Shown here: positions 16,277 to 23,234 of the stretch, one piece after another | How positions within the stretch are numbered: the stretch's first letter is position 1 | Layout: every line of letters begins with the position of its first letter | From: TMED14 sp041179465 | GTDB taxonomy: Bacteria > Bacteroidota > Bacteroidia > Flavobacteriales > Schleiferiaceae | Direction: 5' to 3' | Assembly: GCA_041179465.1 (NCBI GenBank) | Contig: JBEGTJ010000021.1 | Span: 1-37,936 of the forward strand | DNA length: 37,936 nt | Program-made: the position numbers and the translations under genes | Notes under the pieces: generated by a model | Told to the model about the DNA's origin: nothing | Seen by the model: only the letters and a program-made list of their open reading frames with translations | The model's database searches: none

Positions 16277-18076
16277 GTGGAGCTCAGCGAACACCTCAAG
16301 ACCCTACTTCGGACGCTTCCCGAGCGCCCGGGGGTGTACCACCACATCGACAAGGAGGGGGTGATCCTGTACATTGGCAAAGCCAAAAACCTCAAGAAGC
16401 GGGTCAGTTCCTACTTTCAGAAGACCCACGATTCCGCGCGGCTCAACATGCTGGTCCGCAAAGTGGTCGACATCAAGACCATTGTGACCGAGACCGAGTT
16501 TGACGCGCTCCTGCTCGAGAACACGCTCATCAAGAAGCACCAGCCGCGCTACAACATCAACCTCAAGGACGGCAAGACTTATCCCTGGGTCTGCATCAAA
16601 AAGGAGCGCTATCCGCGCATTTTTGCCACCCGCCGACGCATCGAAGACGGCTCAGAGTACTTTGGCCCTTATGCTTCAGGCAAGATGATGTACACCGTGC
16701 TCGACATCATCAAAGAAGTGTTCACGCTGCGCACCTGCCAGCTTCCCATGGACGCGGCGGCGATCGAGTCGGGCAAGTACCGGGCCTGCCTGGAGTTCCA
16801 CATTAAGCGCTGCTTGGCTCCCTGCGAAGGCCGACAGGACGAGAGCAGCTACCTCGTCGACGTCCACGGCGCCCGGCAGCTGCTGCGCGGCGACCTCAGG
16901 GGGACCCGTGAACGCCTCTACGGCCAGATGATGGCTCACGCTGCCGCCCAAGAGTTTGAAGCCGCACAGTTCGTCAAAGAGCGCTTGGAGCGCCTCGATG
17001 CCTACCAGTCGAAGTCGACCGTGCTCAACCCAGCTTTGGGGTCGGTCGACGTGTATTCGCTGCTGAGCGACGCCGAGTACGGATACGTCAACATGCTGCA
17101 CATTCGCGACGGGGCGGTCATTCAGAGCTTCACCCTCGAGCTGCGCAAGCGCTTGGAGGAAACCGACGCGGAACTTATGGCCCTCGGCCTGGCGGAACTG
17201 CGCGAACGCTTTCCGAGTGAGGCCCGGTTGGTCTTGGTGTCGCACGAGCCCGAGGTGGTTCCGCCCGAGGTCGAAGTGGTGGTTCCGCAGCGCGGCGACA
17301 AGCGGGCCGCCGTGGAGCTGTCGGAGCGCAACGCCCGTGCCTACCGGGTAGAGCGCCTGAAAAACGTGCAGCTGGTCGACCCGGAGCGCCACAGCGACCG
17401 CATCATGCGCCAGATGCAGAAGGACCTTCGCCTGCCCTTTGAGCCGCGGCGCATCGAGTGCTTCGACAACTCGAACATCCAGGGGACCAACCCCGTTTCG
17501 GCCTGCGTGGTCTTTATTGACGGCAAGCCCGCGAAGTCGGAATACCGCCACTTCAACGTCAAAACGGTGGAGGGTCCCGACGATTTTGCAACGATGAAGG
17601 AAGCGCTCACGCGGCGCTACACCCGCGTGCTCGGCGAGGGACTTCCCCTGCCGCAGCTGGTGCTGATCGACGGGGGCAAGGGCCAGCTGTCGGCCGCGGT
17701 TGAGGTATTTGACGAGCTCGGGCTGCGCGGACGCGTGGCGCTGATCGGCATCGCCAAGCGGCTGGAGGAGCTGTTCTTCCCCGACGATCCGGTGCCGCTG
17801 TACCTGGACAAGCGCTCAGAAACCCTTAAAGTGCTGCAGCAGGCGCGGAACGAGGCCCACCGCTTCGGCATCACGCACCATCGGTCCCGCCGCAGCAAGT
17901 CAAGTCTTACGAGTGCGTTGGACGGAATTCCCGGCGTAGGTCCGGCCACGGTGCAAATCCTGCTCGACACGTTCAAGTCGGTGGCGGGAATCCGAAAGGC
18001 CAAGCCTGAGGCGTTGGTCGCGGCGGTGGGCGCCAAGAAGGCCGACGCGGTGCGCTTGGCTCTAGGGCTTGTGTAG
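16277..18076 (+). CDS. uvrC: UvrABC nucleotide excision repair endonuclease subunit C
   Basis: UvrC makes the 3' and 5' incisions around bulky DNA lesions after UvrA-UvrB recognition. The 599-residue protein has the N-terminal GIY-YIG nuclease (PGVYHHIDKEGVILYIGKAK, NLKKRVSSYF), the Cys-containing segment (TLRTCQLP, YRACLEFHIKRCLAPCEG), a UvrB-binding UVR region (about 205-235), the RNase H-like C-terminal nuclease (IECFDNSNIQGTNPVSACVV, LVLIDGGKGQL) and terminal helix-hairpin-helix motifs (LDGIPGVGPATVQILL). The GTG at 16277 is used because the GIY-YIG domain starts immediately and a perfect -7 element lies 4 nt upstream. The length is normal for Bacteroidota. Confidence 0.97.
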   Translation: MELSEHLKTLLRTLPERPGVYHHIDKEGVILYIGKAKNLKKRVSSYFQKTHDSARLNMLVRKVVDIKTIVTETEFDALLLENTLIKKHQPRYNINLKDGKTYPWVCIKKERYPRIFATRRRIEDGSEYFGPYASGKMMYTVLDIIKEVFTLRTCQLPMDAAAIESGKYRACLEFHIKRCLAPCEGRQDESSYLVDVHGARQLLRGDLRGTRERLYGQMMAHAAAQEFEAAQFVKERLERLDAYQSKSTVLNPALGSVDVYSLLSDAEYGYVNMLHIRDGAVIQSFTLELRKRLEETDAELMALGLAELRERFPSEARLVLVSHEPEVVPPEVEVVVPQRGDKRAAVELSERNARAYRVERLKNVQLVDPERHSDRIMRQMQKDLRLPFEPRRIECFDNSNIQGTNPVSACVVFIDGKPAKSEYRHFNVKTVEGPDDFATMKEALTRRYTRVLGEGLPLPQLVLIDGGKGQLSAAVEVFDELGLRGRVALIGIAKRLEELFFPDDPVPLYLDKRSETLKVLQQARNEAHRFGITHHRSRRSKSSLTSALDGIPGVGPATVQILLDTFKSVAGIRKAKPEALVAAVGAKKADAVRLALGLV

Positions 18077-18082
18077 CACTTT

Positions 18083-18138
18083 TTGCTTCTGGCTTCTGGT
18101 TTCTGGTTACTGGTTTCTGGTTACTGGTTTCTGGCTTC
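18083..18138 (+). repeat. Eight tandem degenerate heptamers 3' of uvrC
   Basis: The units run without gaps: TTGCTTC, TGGCTTC, TGGTTTC, TGGTTAC, TGGTTTC, TGGTTAC, TGGTTTC, TGGCTTC. The array begins 6 nt after the uvrC stop codon in the convergent gap before the ABC ATPase gene, the same situation as the arrays after trpS. No other terminator is visible in the gap 18077-18194. Confidence 0.9.
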
Positions 18139-18194
18139 TCGTGGCGCTATGCGCTAAATGTCCATTGGCGGAAGACGTAACGAGAACCGGGAGG

Positions 18195-18881
18195 TTAGCC
18201 GACCAACCGGCCGTCTTCCAGCGGGAAGATACTCTGGGCCCGGTCGATGACGCGCTGGTCGTGGGTGCTGAACAAAAAGGTGGTACCCTCTTGGCGGTTG
18301 AGCTCGTGCATGATGTCGAGCAGGGTTTCGGTGCTCTTCGAATCCAGGTTGGCGGTGGGTTCGTCGGCGAGGACGAGCGAGGGGCGCGAGGCGAGGGCCC
18401 GGGCTACGGCGACGCGCTGCTGCTGTCCGCCCGAAAGCTGTGCGGGGCGCTGCAGTTCCTTGCCCGCGAGCCCTACGGCGGCCAAAAGCTCGAAGGCCCG
18501 GTCGCGGCGGTCGCGCACTCCGACGCCCTGGAGCTCCATGACAAAGGCCACGTTTTCCCACGCGTTGAGCACGGGCACCAAGTTGTAGGCTTGGAACACA
18601 AAACCGATGCGGCGCAAGCGAAACTCAATGGTTTCGCGGTCGTTCAAGGCGGTGATTTCGGTGCCGTCGATCCAAATTTGCCCGGAGGTGACGCGGTCGA
18701 GGCCGCCAATGGCGTTGAGTAGGGTGGTTTTACCGCAGCCTGAGGGGCCGACGAGGGCCGCGAAGGCTCCGCGCTCGAGTTCCAGCGAAACACCCTGAAC
18801 GGCGTGCACCGGGCCCGCCGTGGATTCGTAGGTTTTCACGACGCGGTCCACGCGCAAAAGGGGTTGGGTCGAAGTACTCAT
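18195..18881 (-). CDS. ABC transporter ATPase, LolD/MacB type
   Basis: A 228-residue ATPase with Walker A GPSGCGKTT, a Q-loop in FVFQAYNLVPVLNAWENV, signature LSGGQQQRVAVARAL, Walker B LVLADEPTANLD and an H-loop in FSTHD. The set places it in the LolD/MacB/FtsE family, whose members serve FtsX-type permeases that extract or push molecules in the periplasm rather than transport through the membrane. It is the last gene of a five-gene operon and overlaps the preceding permease gene by 4 nt. It should energise the two permeases encoded upstream. Confidence 0.93.
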   Translation of the reverse strand: MSTSTQPLLRVDRVVKTYESTAGPVHAVQGVSLELERGAFAALVGPSGCGKTTLLNAIGGLDRVTSGQIWIDGTEITALNDRETIEFRLRRIGFVFQAYNLVPVLNAWENVAFVMELQGVGVRDRRDRAFELLAAVGLAGKELQRPAQLSGGQQQRVAVARALASRPSLVLADEPTANLDSKSTETLLDIMHELNRQEGTTFLFSTHDQRVIDRAQSIFPLEDGRLVG

Positions 18882-20116
18882 AGCACACGCATGCTTTCAA
18901 TGGGATTCAATTTCAGGGCCTTCCGGGCCGGATACAGCGAAGACAGCAGCCCCAGCACCGCCACGAGCACGGCAATGGGCAGGTAGTATTCCGGAACCGA
19001 CACGGGGTAAATCGTGGACTGCAGCCCGAATTCCGCCAAGCCTTTGTCGACGCCCTCGAGGGTAATCCCCGTGCGGCTGGTGACGGCAATCGTGGCGTGG
19101 CCGAGCAGCAGTCCGAGGGGCATGCCCGCGAAGCTGAGGAGCAGCGTTTCCCACACCACCAGCCGGAACACTTTGCGGCGCGTGAGCCCAATGGCCATCA
19201 GCATTCCGAGCTCCCGAGTGCGTTCGAGGATGGCCATGAGCATGGTGTTCAGGATGCCGAAGGCCATCGCGAAGAGGATGACGGCCATGAACAGCAGCAG
19301 GGACTGCGCCAGTACTTCGTCGGCGTAGCTCAGGTCGGGGCTGATTTCGCGCCAGGTGCGCACCACGGCAGACCCCGGCTGCGCTACCGCCCCCCGAAGT
19401 TCGGCCACGGTGGCGTCGAGCGAGTCCAGCGACCGCACCCTGAAGTGAATTTGGTGGGCCGTGGCGGCGGCTGCGGCCAGGCTGTCGCCCCCCCCAACTT
19501 CGGGAGCGAGCGCGGCGAGCGGCGCATAGACCTGAACGCCCTCCACGAGGTTGCTGACCCCGTCGTACACGCCTTCGACGGCAAAAAGCACGGTGTGGAT
19601 TTCTCCGCGCACGTCCTGAAAGCTGAGCACGACCCGGTCGCCCACGCCAGCGCCGAGTTGGTCCGCCAGCTTTTGGCCGAGGGTAATCCCCGCGGAACCC
19701 AGCTCGCCCTCCACGATGTGGCGCGGCGCCGTGAACACGCGCGCCTCGCGCGCCGGGTCCACTGCGAGCACCTGCACGGGGGCCGAGGCGGCGCCCGCCT
19801 GAAGCACGGCGGTCAGAACCAAGCGTTCCGACCACGATTCGACCTCGGGATGGGCATCGAGGGCCGCGGTCCATAGCTCGGGCTGCGCCAGCAGGGCCTG
19901 CACCTCTTGGTTGGCGACGAAGTTGGAATCCGTGATTTGGGCGTGGCCGACGTAGTCGTCGAGGGCGGCCGCGGTTCGGGCGGCATTGACGCCTTGGGCT
20001 AGGCCCATCATGAACACTCCGGCCCACACGCCCAGGGCCATGGCGCCGACCACCACGCCGCTGCGCCAGGGGCTGCGCCAAATGTTGCGCCAGGCCATTT
20101 GAATGAGCAGATTCAT
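18878..20116 (-). CDS. FtsX/LolC-type ABC permease (second of two)
   Basis: A 412-residue MacB-like permease: one N-terminal helix after MAWRNIWRSPWRSG, a periplasmic domain of about 240 residues (MacB_PCD type), then three C-terminal helices at about 275-300, 318-345 and 375-395, the last in LPIAVLVAVLGLLSSLYP, ending in an ARKALKLNPIESMRVL-like tail typical of the family. It overlaps both neighbours by 4 nt. With the gene at 20113-21330 it probably forms a heterodimer, as LolC and LolE do. Confidence 0.9.
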   Translation of the reverse strand: MNLLIQMAWRNIWRSPWRSGVVVGAMALGVWAGVFMMGLAQGVNAARTAAALDDYVGHAQITDSNFVANQEVQALLAQPELWTAALDAHPEVESWSERLVLTAVLQAGAASAPVQVLAVDPAREARVFTAPRHIVEGELGSAGITLGQKLADQLGAGVGDRVVLSFQDVRGEIHTVLFAVEGVYDGVSNLVEGVQVYAPLAALAPEVGGGDSLAAAAATAHQIHFRVRSLDSLDATVAELRGAVAQPGSAVVRTWREISPDLSYADEVLAQSLLLFMAVILFAMAFGILNTMLMAILERTRELGMLMAIGLTRRKVFRLVVWETLLLSFAGMPLGLLLGHATIAVTSRTGITLEGVDKGLAEFGLQSTIYPVSVPEYYLPIAVLVAVLGLLSSLYPARKALKLNPIESMRVL

Positions 20117-21330
20117 CGCTGAACGGGGCTGGTTTTAAAAACGGTGCGGAGCGGCCAGGCGGCCGCGAGCAAAGCGATCAGCACGATGATTCCGGCGTGC
20201 GTCAGCGTGATGGACCCGTCCAGGCTGGGGGGAAGGATGGGCTCCCAGCCCTGCTGCTCCATGGCCGCGGCCACGTCGCCCTGCAGCCGCAGGGGAAATC
20301 GGTCCAAGATCAGCACGGCCACGCGGCCTAGCGCGGCGCCCACGGCGGCGCCCGTCAAGCTCAAAATCAGGACTTCGACGAACACGATTCCGGCCAACAG
20401 TCCGCGCCGCATGCCCATGGCGAGCTGCATGGCGAATTCGCGTTGGCGCTCGTTGGCGAGCATGATCATGGTTCCGAGCAAGCCAAACCCAATGACCACA
20501 TACAAAATGAACAAAATGACGCGGCCGCCCGACGAATCAGCCTGAATGGCCTGAATCAGCTCGGGCATGCGGGTTTGCCAACCCAAAAAGCGGGCGCCGT
20601 CCAAAGGGTGCCGAGCACCCAGCTCGGCGGTGGGATCGTGGCTGAGCTCGGTGCGGCGGGGCGTGACCTGCACGTAGCTCCACATGCCGTAGGCCCCAGC
20701 GAATTCTTGGGCGTCGGCCAAACCCAAGACGGCGCTGCGCTTTTCGAGTTCGGGATTGCCCATGTTGAGGGTGCCCGCGACCACCCACGAGGCGCCGGCC
20801 ATGCTGCCCTGAAAGCCTTGGCCCATGGCCACGACCGTATCGCCCACGGCGGCGCGAAGCTGTTCGGCCAAGCGCCTTCCCAGCCACACAGACCCGGGCG
20901 CCGGGGTCCACGAACCGCTCGCCAGCCGCGCCTTCCAGAGCGGGGCCTCCGCCTCTTCAGAACTGATGCCGATCCACTGGGCCACGCCGCTTTGCTCGCC
21001 CAACGTGACGAGCGAAAAGCCCTGCAGGCGCGGGTAGGCGCTGGCCACGTCGCCGTCAGCCCGCAGTTCCTCGAGCCATGCCGGATCTTCGTACAGCGCA
21101 TAGTCGAGGTTTTGGCTTGGCCAGTACGCCGTGTCGCTGACCTGAACGTACCCGCTCATGCTGCCGACCACCGTCGCCACCATGTGGTTGTACACGCCGA
21201 GCTGGAGGGAGCGCAAAATCACGGCAAAAAAGAGGGCAAAGGCGATTGCGGCCCCGGTGATGAGCGATCGGCGCCGGTTGCGTCCGAGGTTCCGCCATGC
21301 CAAGCGCAGGGCCAAGCGCGCTGCGGTCAC
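20113..21330 (-). CDS. FtsX/LolE-type ABC permease (first of two)
   Basis: A 405-residue permease with the same layout as its neighbour: RLAWRNLGRNRRRSLITG before the first helix, a large periplasmic domain, and three C-terminal helices beginning near ILFILYVVIGFGLLGTMIML. The start is GTG at 21330, overlapping the stop codon of the LolA-like gene (GTGA). The two permeases are clearly related in design but differ in sequence, consistent with a heterodimeric exporter or extractor. Confidence 0.9.
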   Translation of the reverse strand: MTAARLALRLAWRNLGRNRRRSLITGAAIAFALFFAVILRSLQLGVYNHMVATVVGSMSGYVQVSDTAYWPSQNLDYALYEDPAWLEELRADGDVASAYPRLQGFSLVTLGEQSGVAQWIGISSEEAEAPLWKARLASGSWTPAPGSVWLGRRLAEQLRAAVGDTVVAMGQGFQGSMAGASWVVAGTLNMGNPELEKRSAVLGLADAQEFAGAYGMWSYVQVTPRRTELSHDPTAELGARHPLDGARFLGWQTRMPELIQAIQADSSGGRVILFILYVVIGFGLLGTMIMLANERQREFAMQLAMGMRRGLLAGIVFVEVLILSLTGAAVGAALGRVAVLILDRFPLRLQGDVAAAMEQQGWEPILPPSLDGSITLTHAGIIVLIALLAAAWPLRTVFKTSPVQR

Positions 21331-22076
21331 GGCTGCGTTTGCTCCAAGCGCTCTGGGGTGAACCAGGCGGGGTTAAGCTGGGGCTGCTTCTTCCAGGCTT
21401 TGACCGTCATCAGCGTGGTCTGCTTGCCGCCTTGGGTGCTGAACTGCAGCTTGACGGGCATCTGGACGCCGTCCATGCGTCCAAATTCCAGGGCGTCCAT
21501 GCGCTGCAGCTCTCCGTTTCGGGTGCTTTGAAAGCTAAGGCGGACCCAGCCCTTGTCGCCCGTGTGCACCCAAGCCACCACCGCGTCGGCCGCGACGGGC
21601 ACTCCCGGCTTGGGCGTGCACTTGATTTTGTGGCAGGGCAGGCTGTTGACCGTTTCGGTTCCGAGGTACTGGTGCGTGAAATCTTTGGCGAGCGAGGCCT
21701 GGCCGAGGAGGTTGTCCATCGACGCGTCGGTACCCATGAATCCGCCGGCCATCAGCATGCTTTGGGGCAGCTTCACCACCTTTCCTGTGCGCGGAACAAA
21801 GCTGTACATCTGCTTGTCGGCCCGCAGGTAGCGCGTTCCGCGGTCGCGTTCAGGGCCGGTGACCACAATCAGCGCGTACTTGTTGGTGTGGGTCCACGAC
21901 TTCAGCTCGAGGACTCGGGTGTATCGAGCCCGCGTAGCTTTCATGGAGAGCTCGCTGTAGCTCGACGTGCCGATAGCGGTTTTTTCGGCTTTGGCCAGGA
22001 TTTCGATCGGATTTTGGGCCGCCAGACGGACCGTACAACTCAAGGCGAGAAGGCCCAATAGGAAACTGCGATTCAT
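21327..22076 (-). CDS. LolA-like periplasmic outer-membrane lipoprotein-sorting protein
   Basis: A 249-residue secreted protein with signal MNRSFLLGLLALSCTVRLAA. The body matches the LolA-like ("outer membrane lipoprotein-sorting protein") family: RDRGTRYLRADKQMYSFVPR, VVKLPQSMLMAGGFMGTDAS and a C-terminal beta-rich half with MDGVQMPVKLQF. LolA-fold proteins are open half-barrels that carry acyl chains across the periplasm. Co-expression with two LolC/E-type permeases and a LolD-type ATPase suggests a parallel route for a lipid or lipoprotein; this inference rests on context. LALSC could be a lipobox, but a cleavage after AAQ is also possible. Confidence 0.8.
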   Translation of the reverse strand: MNRSFLLGLLALSCTVRLAAQNPIEILAKAEKTAIGTSSYSELSMKATRARYTRVLELKSWTHTNKYALIVVTGPERDRGTRYLRADKQMYSFVPRTGKVVKLPQSMLMAGGFMGTDASMDNLLGQASLAKDFTHQYLGTETVNSLPCHKIKCTPKPGVPVAADAVVAWVHTGDKGWVRLSFQSTRNGELQRMDALEFGRMDGVQMPVKLQFSTQGGKQTTLMTVKAWKKQPQLNPAWFTPERLEQTQP

Positions 22077-22627
22077 AGGTACTTAGCCAACACGGCGGCT
22101 TTGATTTCGTTCACGGGAGCGTATTTCGGATCAATGGCGATGCGCAGTTGAAGTCCGTCGAGCAGGAGCGCGAGCTGCTGTGCTTCCATCTCGGGCTGGG
22201 CAACGTCCATTTGCCTCAATAAGTCGGCCAAATAGGTTTGAATGCCCTGCATCTTTTGGGTCATGAGTTGGTGAAAGCTCTCGGTTCCGCCAATGTGAAT
22301 AGCGAGCGGAACCAGCAATTTTACCAAGGCATGCGCCTGCGTGAGGTGGCCAAAGACGTGCTCAATGAGCGCATGAAATGCTTCAGCCGGTTCCTGCGAA
22401 ACGCTTATTGGAGTCTGGGGAGCGAGGTGCTGCTGCAGCGTTTCAATAAGGGCGTGAAGCAAGCTCGACTTATCGGCGAAGTGGTGAAAGAGGAGTCCCT
22501 TCGATACGCCCGCCTCGGTCGCGATATGCTGCATGCTGGTGCCGTGGTAGCCGTGGGCACTGAATAAGTGAAGCGCGGCGCGCAGAATGCGGTCGGATTT
22601 GAGGTTGGAGGCAAAAAGATGTTCCAT
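22073..22627 (-). CDS. TetR-family regulator of the LolA-like/FtsX operon
   Basis: A 184-residue TetR protein: ILRAALHLFSAHGYHGTSMQ, then the helix-turn-helix HIATEAGVSKGLLFHHFADK. The C-terminal domain resembles that of regulators of lipid or fatty-acid genes only loosely, so no ligand is proposed. It is the first gene of the five-gene operon, with its stop codon overlapping the next start (ATGA). The 20-bp palindrome at 22639-22658, between its promoter and its ATG, is very likely its own operator. Confidence 0.9.
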   Translation of the reverse strand: MEHLFASNLKSDRILRAALHLFSAHGYHGTSMQHIATEAGVSKGLLFHHFADKSSLLHALIETLQQHLAPQTPISVSQEPAEAFHALIEHVFGHLTQAHALVKLLVPLAIHIGGTESFHQLMTQKMQGIQTYLADLLRQMDVAQPEMEAQQLALLLDGLQLRIAIDPKYAPVNEIKAAVLAKYL

Positions 22628-22638
22628 TCGGACGGCAA

Positions 22639-22658
22639 TTGACTGACCGGTCGGTCAA
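22639..22658. promoter_or_regulatory. Palindromic TetR operator
   Basis: TTGACTGACC followed directly by GGTCGGTCAA is a 20-bp inverted repeat with one mismatched pair. The GACC-GGTC centre is common among TetR-family operators. It overlaps the -7 element of the tetR operon and covers its start point, an ideal position for autorepression. Confidence 0.8.
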
Positions 22659-22688
22659 ATGTAGTGCATGAACCGTTCACCCACCAAA
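22656..22688 (-). promoter_or_regulatory. Promoter of the tetR-lolA-like-permease operon
   Basis: On the minus strand a -33 TTTG (22688-22685), a 21-nt spacer and a -7 TACATTTG (22663-22656) match the Bacteroidota promoter exactly. The predicted start point falls inside the operator palindrome, about 25 nt before the ATG. Confidence 0.75.
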
Positions 22689-22694
22689 CGGTTG

Positions 22695-22702
22695 TAATTT
22701 TG
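22695..22702 (+). promoter_or_regulatory. Candidate -7 element for the bacilliredoxin gene
   Basis: TAATTTTG is an exact TAnnTTTG match 61 nt before the ATG at 22764. A weaker alternative, TAATTCTG at 22750-22757, lies 6 nt before the ATG. Which is used cannot be decided by eye. Confidence 0.4.
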
Positions 22703-22763
22703 TAATGCGCCGCGTACGAACTGCGGTTCCGCTTTGGCGCATCCAATTTTAATTCTGCAGACC

Positions 22764-23101
22764 ATGTACCCCGAAGACTTGATTGCGCCCATGCGCGCCG
22801 AACTGACCCAGGCTGGATTTGACGAACTCCGCGACGCGGAGGCGATGAAGGCGGCGATTCAAAGCGAAGGAACGACGCTCGTCGTCATCAATTCGGTGTG
22901 CGGATGCGCCGCGGGCTCTTGCCGCCCCGGGGTGCGCCAAGCCCTCGCCAGTCCCGGTGCCAAGCCCACCCGCGCCGTTACGGCTTTTGCGGGCAACGAC
23001 AAAGCGGCCGTAGACATGGCGAACGCCACCACATTGAAGGCCGGACCGCCGAAGCCCTCGCGACCAACCTCGCGGCGGCCTTTGACGAGTACTGCAATTA
23101 A
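22764..23101 (+). pseudogene. Bacilliredoxin (BrxA/BrxB, YphP/YqiW family) broken by an internal frame-shifting deletion
   Basis: The N-terminal 86 codons from the ATG at 22764 match the family: YPEDLIAPMRAELTQAGFDE, then GTTLVVINSVCGCAAGSCRP with the redox CGC motif at 46-48, then FAGNDKAAVDMA. The conserved C-terminus, ERHHIEGRTAEALATNLAAA followed by FDEYCN, is also present but in another frame, from 23021 to the TAA at 23099-23101. The usual 25-30 residues between these blocks are absent. Joined, the two parts give 112 residues against about 137-145 in the family. The start frame instead runs on to 23129 with an unrelated tail. Intact members reduce protein-thiol mixed disulfides. A real deletion or an assembly error would both explain it. 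Confidence 0.8.
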
Positions 23102-23127
23102 GCCTCGTGCGCACTGCGCGCAACCCT

Positions 23128-23156
23128 AAAAAGCCCGGTAACGCCGGGCTTTTTTT
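23128..23156 (+). terminator. Rho-independent terminator after the bacilliredoxin gene
   Basis: A-run, GCCCGG stem, TAACG loop, CCGGGC stem and seven T residues: a textbook intrinsic terminator. The A and T runs make it work in either direction. Confidence 0.92.
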
Positions 23157-23176
23157 GTGCCCCGCGTCACACGGTG

Positions 23177-23200
23177 TATTGTGTACACTATATAGGTTTG
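23177..23200 (+). promoter_or_regulatory. Promoter region of the susCD operon with an inverted repeat
   Basis: An exact -7 element, TAGGTTTG, lies at 23193-23200, 34 nt before the susC ATG. Directly upstream is the 16-bp inverted repeat TATTGTGT/ACACTATA (7 of 8 pairs), which fills the space between -7 and -33. No -33 TTG is found at the usual distance, so the promoter may depend on an activator bound at the repeat. Confidence 0.5.
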
Positions 23201-23234
23201 TTTTGTACATTGCGGCAACCTAACGTTAACACAC

